From JBBTQS01 sp964627055 (GTDB lineage: Bacteria; Patescibacteriota; Patescibacteriia; Magasanikbacterales; JBBTQS01): 10,825 bases of DNA. Shown here one piece after another: positions 8,855 through 10,825 of this stretch. Below the pieces are notes generated by a model, which did not search any database, was not told the origin of the DNA, and saw only the letters and a list, made by a program, of their open reading frames with translations. The first letter of the stretch is position 1. Each line of letters opens with the position of its first letter. Position numbers and translations under genes: made by a program. The stretch is from assembly GCA_964627055.1 (NCBI GenBank), contig CAZVGV010000022.1, positions 1-10,825 on the forward strand, in the 5' to 3' direction.

Positions 8855-8883
8855 GAAGACCCGGCACGTTGTGTCGGGTCTTC
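8855..8883. terminator. Bidirectional intrinsic terminator hairpin
   Basis: GAAGACCCGGCAC (8855-8867) and GTGTCGGGTCTTC (8871-8883) form a 13-base stem with a single G-U wobble and a three-base GTT loop. On the - strand it is followed by GTTATTT and, further on, a run of seven T; on the + strand no clear T run follows. It sits between convergent genes, so it probably ends both transcripts, with the better tail on the lipoprotein side. Confidence 0.75.
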
Positions 8884-8910
8884 TGCGGCTTTAGGTTGTT
8901 AGCAGCCGCA
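8884..8910. repeat. Second inverted repeat beside the terminator
   Basis: TGCGGCT (8884-8890) and AGCCGCA (8904-8910) are perfect complements around a 13-base loop. The repeat directly abuts the main terminator stem and lies 10 bases beyond the lipoprotein stop codon. It may be a first, weaker terminator or an mRNA 3'-end stabiliser for the lipoprotein transcript. A chance match cannot be excluded for a 7-base stem. Confidence 0.5.
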
Positions 8911-8920
8911 GGCTGTCCTG

Positions 8921-9700
8921 TCAGTTGCGGTTCAGCTTGAACGCCGCGTAGTCGTGGTACTCGTCGACCGTGCCGGGGTAGGCGTGGAAGTCGACGATCA
9001 CCTCAGCCGTGGCGTTGTCCTCGCTGAATTCGCCGGACGCTGTGACGATGGTGCCGTCCTGAGCCGACCACGCCGGGCACTTGACCTTACGGTCTGTGTC
9101 GACGTTGCAAGTCAGTTCGGGTACGTCGCCGGTCAGGGTGTACGTCGCAGGATCGTCCTCGAACGCAGGCTGGTAGGTCACGAAAGCCGTGCCTGCGTTT
9201 TCGTACATTCCGATGACACCTTCATCTGGCTTCCAGTTTGCCCGGAGCACCTTGTACTCACCGAGATCAACCGGCTCTGGCTTCGTCGGGCCACTCGCGC
9301 GAAGCGAGATGGTGACGTTGACCGTGGAGCCGAGGTCGCTCTCGTTGACCGTGATGGAGGAGGTGTCGGGCGCGAAGCCGTCGGCAACCACCTCACACAC
9401 GTACGTGCCCATCTTCACCTTCGCGTAAGCGAGGGTGCCGTTCCACGTCACGTTGACGACCTGCCCATTCTCCTCGTTGGTGAGGGTGATGAGCGGGCTC
9501 TCCGTGGGCGGCCCGAGGCGACGGGGCTGGAGCGCGTTGGCGGGCTGTCCCTTGATCTCGATCGCGAGGGTCGCGACCTCGAGCTCGGGGTCGGTGTTGA
9601 CGACTTCCACCTGAGCGGTGGAGGAGCCGTCCGTGCTGCCCTGCCCGCAGGCGAGGGCGAAGATCGCGGCCAGGAGCGCCGCGAGGAGGTACTTGTTCAT
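8921..9700 (-). CDS. Predicted lipoprotein with beta-sandwich domains, 259 aa
   Basis: Translation starts at the ATG complementary to 9698-9700, with a good ribosome site AGGGGAG (9708-9714) seven bases upstream, and ends at TGA (8921-8923). Residues 1-17 form a short lipoprotein signal (N2-K3 then an Ala/Leu-rich core). The cysteine at 18 in F-A-L-A-C is the likely lipidated residue, although the -3 position is Ala where Leu is more usual. A polar Gly/Ser/Thr linker follows. Residues about 69-134 have the layout of a carboxypeptidase-regulatory/PEGA-type beta-sandwich (ITLTNEENGQ, then KMGTYVCEVVADGF, then STVNVTISL). Residues about 145-259 are a second beta-rich domain with C198 and C208 close enough for a disulfide. 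I infer an envelope-anchored extracytoplasmic protein of unknown partner. It is transcribed divergently from the SPFH-like gene. The G+C content is clearly higher than in the giant gene (40 of 60 bases in 9541-9600). The gene is secure; the domain names are tentative. Confidence 0.85.
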   Translation of the reverse strand: MNKYLLAALLAAIFALACGQGSTDGSSTAQVEVVNTDPELEVATLAIEIKGQPANALQPRRLGPPTESPLITLTNEENGQVVNVTWNGTLAYAKVKMGTYVCEVVADGFAPDTSSITVNESDLGSTVNVTISLRASGPTKPEPVDLGEYKVLRANWKPDEGVIGMYENAGTAFVTYQPAFEDDPATYTLTGDVPELTCNVDTDRKVKCPAWSAQDGTIVTASGEFSEDNATAEVIVDFHAYPGTVDEYHDYAAFKLNRN

Positions 9701-9707
9701 GATCTAA

Positions 9708-9714
9708 CTCCCCT
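9708..9714 (-). promoter_or_regulatory. Ribosome binding site of the lipoprotein gene
   Basis: AGGGGAG on the - strand lies seven bases before the ATG. It fixes the start at 9700, which also gives an N-terminus with a complete lipoprotein signal. Confidence 0.75.
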
Positions 9715-9795
9715 GAAGCGCTCGAATTGGCCGGTTATCTTTTGAGAGGCACACGCCACCCAATAGACACCGCTTTGCTCACCAAACGAGGCTCA

Positions 9796-9835
9796 TCGAG
9801 AAGGTGTGGGGAGTGAGTTCTCCACGTCTTCTCGA
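9796..9835. repeat. 40-base inverted repeat in the lipoprotein leader
   Basis: The outer arms TCGAGAAG (9796-9803) and CTTCTCGA (9828-9835) are perfect complements. Inside them, read as + strand RNA, every position continues to pair down to a TGAG tetraloop (9814-9817), giving an 18-base stem with four G-U wobbles. Read as - strand RNA (the lipoprotein mRNA) those four wobbles become A-C mismatches, leaving 8-, 4- and 2-base paired segments. It lies about 45 to 85 bases downstream of the expected lipoprotein transcription start. It could be a leader regulatory structure, an operator, or part of a small + strand RNA. Confidence 0.65.
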
Positions 9836-9885
9836 GGTGCCCCGCTTGGGAGTGAGCGAAAATTGCTGTTTCCGCTTCTTGCCAT

Positions 9886-9913
9886 ACCATACCTTGTATG
9901 CAGGATTTGTCAA
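9886..9913 (-). promoter_or_regulatory. Sigma70-type promoter for the lipoprotein gene
   Basis: On the - strand, TTGACA (9908-9913) is followed after 16 bases by TATGGT (9886-9891). The -35 box is perfect; the -10 box matches four of six consensus bases, including the key T-A and final T. Transcription would begin near 9879, giving a leader of about 180 bases before the ATG. Confidence 0.6.
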
Positions 9914-9952
9914 GCAAAAGCCGCTCAATTTACCGACTTTATGCTAGATTTA

Positions 9953-9981
9953 TTGACAAAAACGATTTTTTGTGCTATGGT
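9953..9981 (+). promoter_or_regulatory. Sigma70-type promoter for the SPFH-like gene
   Basis: TTGACA (9953-9958) is followed after 17 bases by TATGGT (9976-9981). A TG at 9973-9974, one base before the -10 box, makes an extended -10. A T-rich spacer lies between the boxes. The start would be near 9988, giving a leader of about 97 bases. The boxes are the same as in the opposite promoter. Confidence 0.65.
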
Positions 9982-10048
9982 TCCGCGTTCGTATCGTCGC
10001 AAAAAATGCTGCCATACGACAGATTTCCGTTCTGTTCCAACCCATAAC

Positions 10049-10065
10049 GCCGACTGAGAGTCGGC
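10049..10065 (+). promoter_or_regulatory. Leader hairpin just upstream of the SPFH-like gene's ribosome site
   Basis: GCCGACT (10049-10055) and AGTCGGC (10059-10065) form a perfect seven-base stem with a GAG loop. It ends six bases before AAGGAGG (10072-10078). It has no T tail, so it is not an obvious terminator. It could protect the 5' end or tune access to the ribosome site. Confidence 0.55.
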
Positions 10066-10071
10066 ACTGAG

Positions 10072-10078
10072 AAGGAGG
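10072..10078 (+). promoter_or_regulatory. Consensus ribosome binding site of the SPFH-like gene
   Basis: AAGGAGG lies six bases before the ATG at 10085. It is a near-perfect anti-16S match and decides the start. It is much stronger than the site of the giant gene. Confidence 0.85.
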
Positions 10079-10084
10079 TGGCCT

Positions 10085-10825
10085 ATGGCTGCAGCAGTAG
10101 ATAAGAAGGCTCTTCATGACGTGTACAACACTCCTCATGTTCCACCTGGCATGAAGTCTGTGTTGAATGACGGCCCTGATCAGTGGACAGTGGCGATGCG
10201 AGTGTTGGGCTGGGGCGTACTGCTCACGGTCTGCCTCGTGGTCGCGGCTAGTCTGGTAGGCATCGTCGGGCTCTACGCGGTCGCTGCCGGTGTGTTCGTG
10301 GCGGCACTTGTCGGCGCGGGAGTTCTTCTCAACGCCGCTAGTAAAGTGTACATCCCGCAGGGGGCTGCGGGGATCACGCTTCGCCGCAATAACGCTGGCG
10401 AATTCGAACCGATCCACGAGCTGCTCAAGTGGGGGATGCACCGTCGGTGGCCTGGAAGGCATCGGCGAGTCTTCACCTACGGGCTGGAGTCTGGCGATCT
10501 CGCCATCGACGTCAAACTCGAGTTCGCTGACGGGCTGAAGTTCAATGTCCCTCTCAAGGTGCAAGTACATGCACCGGAGACGCTGGCAGAGGCAATCCAG
10601 AACTTCACCGCACGGTGGAAGATCTATACCACTGAAGGTAAGGATCACGCCACGGCGCTCAAGGAGGTCATCGGGAAGTTCGCGAAGGCGAAGATCGAGA
10701 CACTCGGCCTGGACCTCATTCGCAATCCAAGTGGTCCGATGGGTGGCGAAGCTCGGCTCTTGAACGAGCTCAGAGCAGACGCGGACTTCGTGACTGCGCT
10801 CGATGCGATCGACGGGCAGCTGACC
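10085..10825 (+). CDS. Membrane protein with SPFH/Band 7-like domain, N-terminal 247 aa (partial)
   Basis: The frame opens at ATG 10085, behind a consensus ribosome site, and stays open to the window end, so the gene is 3'-truncated by the window. Residues 1-35 are polar and probably cytoplasmic. Residues about 36-60 and 62-86 are two hydrophobic segments joined by a very short turn, forming a membrane hairpin. From residue 88 the sequence V-Y-I-P-Q-G-A-A-G-I-T-L-R has the usual opening of SPFH (stomatin/prohibitin/flotillin/HflK-C) domains. It continues through S-G-D-L-A-I-D-V-K-L and A-D-G-L-K-F-N-V-P-L-K-V-Q-V to APETLAEAI, matching the family pattern of a strand, a D-G turn, a strand and a helix. 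A charged alpha-helical part follows. Family members form membrane-bound rings or scaffolds that organise membrane patches or proteases; a specific role here is not visible. The Band 7 match is by eye, so a looser SPFH-like relation is possible. Composition is G+C-richer than in the giant gene. Confidence 0.72.
   Translation, partial: MAAAVDKKALHDVYNTPHVPPGMKSVLNDGPDQWTVAMRVLGWGVLLTVCLVVAASLVGIVGLYAVAAGVFVAALVGAGVLLNAASKVYIPQGAAGITLRRNNAGEFEPIHELLKWGMHRRWPGRHRRVFTYGLESGDLAIDVKLEFADGLKFNVPLKVQVHAPETLAEAIQNFTARWKIYTTEGKDHATALKEVIGKFAKAKIETLGLDLIRNPSGPMGGEARLLNELRADADFVTALDAIDGQLT

Larger units (their letters stand above)
8832..8920. other. Intergenic region between convergent genes
   Basis: This 89-base gap lies between the TAA of the giant gene and the TGA of the lipoprotein gene on the other strand. 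An A-rich stretch (8830-8836) is followed by two hairpins, which are listed separately. I see no small gene in it. Confidence 0.7.
9701..10084. other. Divergent control region between lipoprotein and SPFH-like genes
   Basis: This 384-base stretch has no convincing gene. Its lipoprotein side (9701-9879) is a long leader containing a 40-base inverted repeat. Its centre (9886-9981) holds two outward-facing promoters, and its right side is a leader of about 95 bases ending in a small hairpin and a strong ribosome site. The centre is richer in A+T than the flanking genes. Open frames crossing it (for example + 9806-10057) cut through the promoters and have no ribosome site. Confidence 0.7.

Noticed and set aside
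8855..8883. Attachment site or insertion-sequence end at the composition boundary
   Set aside because: The inverted repeat is explained as a terminator between convergent genes, and I found no matching direct repeat or integrase gene in the window.
8954..9745. 263-codon open frame on the + strand across the lipoprotein gene
   Set aside because: It lies antisense to a gene with a good ribosome site and lipoprotein signal, is Arg/Val/Asp-rich in the way of high-G+C shadow frames, has no ribosome site of its own, and runs through the lipoprotein start.
9806..10057. 83-codon + strand frame in the divergent region
   Set aside because: It cuts through both promoters and the leader, lacks a ribosome site, and has no protein-like pattern beyond a short apolar run.
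9950..10648. 232-codon open frame on the - strand across the SPFH-like gene
   Set aside because: It is antisense to the SPFH-like frame, which has a consensus ribosome site, promoter and family motifs; it also crosses the + promoter and has no domain that I recognise.
1..10825. CRISPR array, tRNA, rRNA or insertion sequence
   Set aside because: I saw no regularly spaced identical repeats, no cloverleaf with a recognisable T-arm, no rRNA motifs and no transposase-like frame with terminal repeats.

Overview
The window looks like bacterial DNA from an uncultured lineage. Genes are close-packed, TAA and TGA are both used as ordinary stops, and sigma70-type promoter boxes and Shine-Dalgarno sites are visible. 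The dominant gene encodes a giant (2821 aa), exported, cysteine-rich protein of a kind I associate, from memory only, with Candidate Phyla Radiation (Patescibacteria) genomes. No rRNA or other phylogenetic marker is present, so this placement is tentative.

Layout. (1) Positions 1-353 hold the 3' end of a + strand gene whose product carries a duplicated, acidic, probably helical motif. (2) Only 12 bases later, at 366-8831, comes the giant gene. Its product has a signal peptide, a helical N-terminal third, a long array of C-x5-[GRS]-C-x2-[YFL] modules, a jelly-roll (CBM-like) insertion, several beta-rich and cysteine-rich stretches, and a PKD-like C-terminus. These two genes are almost certainly one transcription unit. 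(3) At 8855-8883 a strong hairpin, with a second one behind it, separates the giant gene from a convergent gene. (4) Positions 8921-9700 (- strand) encode a 259-aa lipoprotein with beta-sandwich domains. (5) Positions 9701-10084 form a 384-base divergent control region. It has two back-to-back promoters with the same boxes (TTGACA and TATGGT), a long inverted repeat in the lipoprotein leader, and a small hairpin directly upstream of the next ribosome binding site. (6) From 10085 to the window end runs the 5' part of a + strand gene for a membrane protein with two transmembrane segments followed by an SPFH/Band 7-like domain.

Base composition changes at the hairpins. A sampled line in the giant gene has 28/60 G+C, one in the lipoprotein gene 40/60, and one in the SPFH-like gene 35/60. 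The right-hand genes may be transferred DNA, or the boundary may be an assembly join. Functionally, the left half points to cell-surface or secretion-related structures stabilised by disulfides. The right half is a divergently transcribed pair of envelope proteins, a lipoprotein and an SPFH-like membrane protein, that probably share control because their promoters are arranged back to back.

The best candidates for something undescribed are the repeat architecture of the giant protein, the duplicated motif of its upstream partner, and the strand-asymmetric inverted repeat at 9796-9835.
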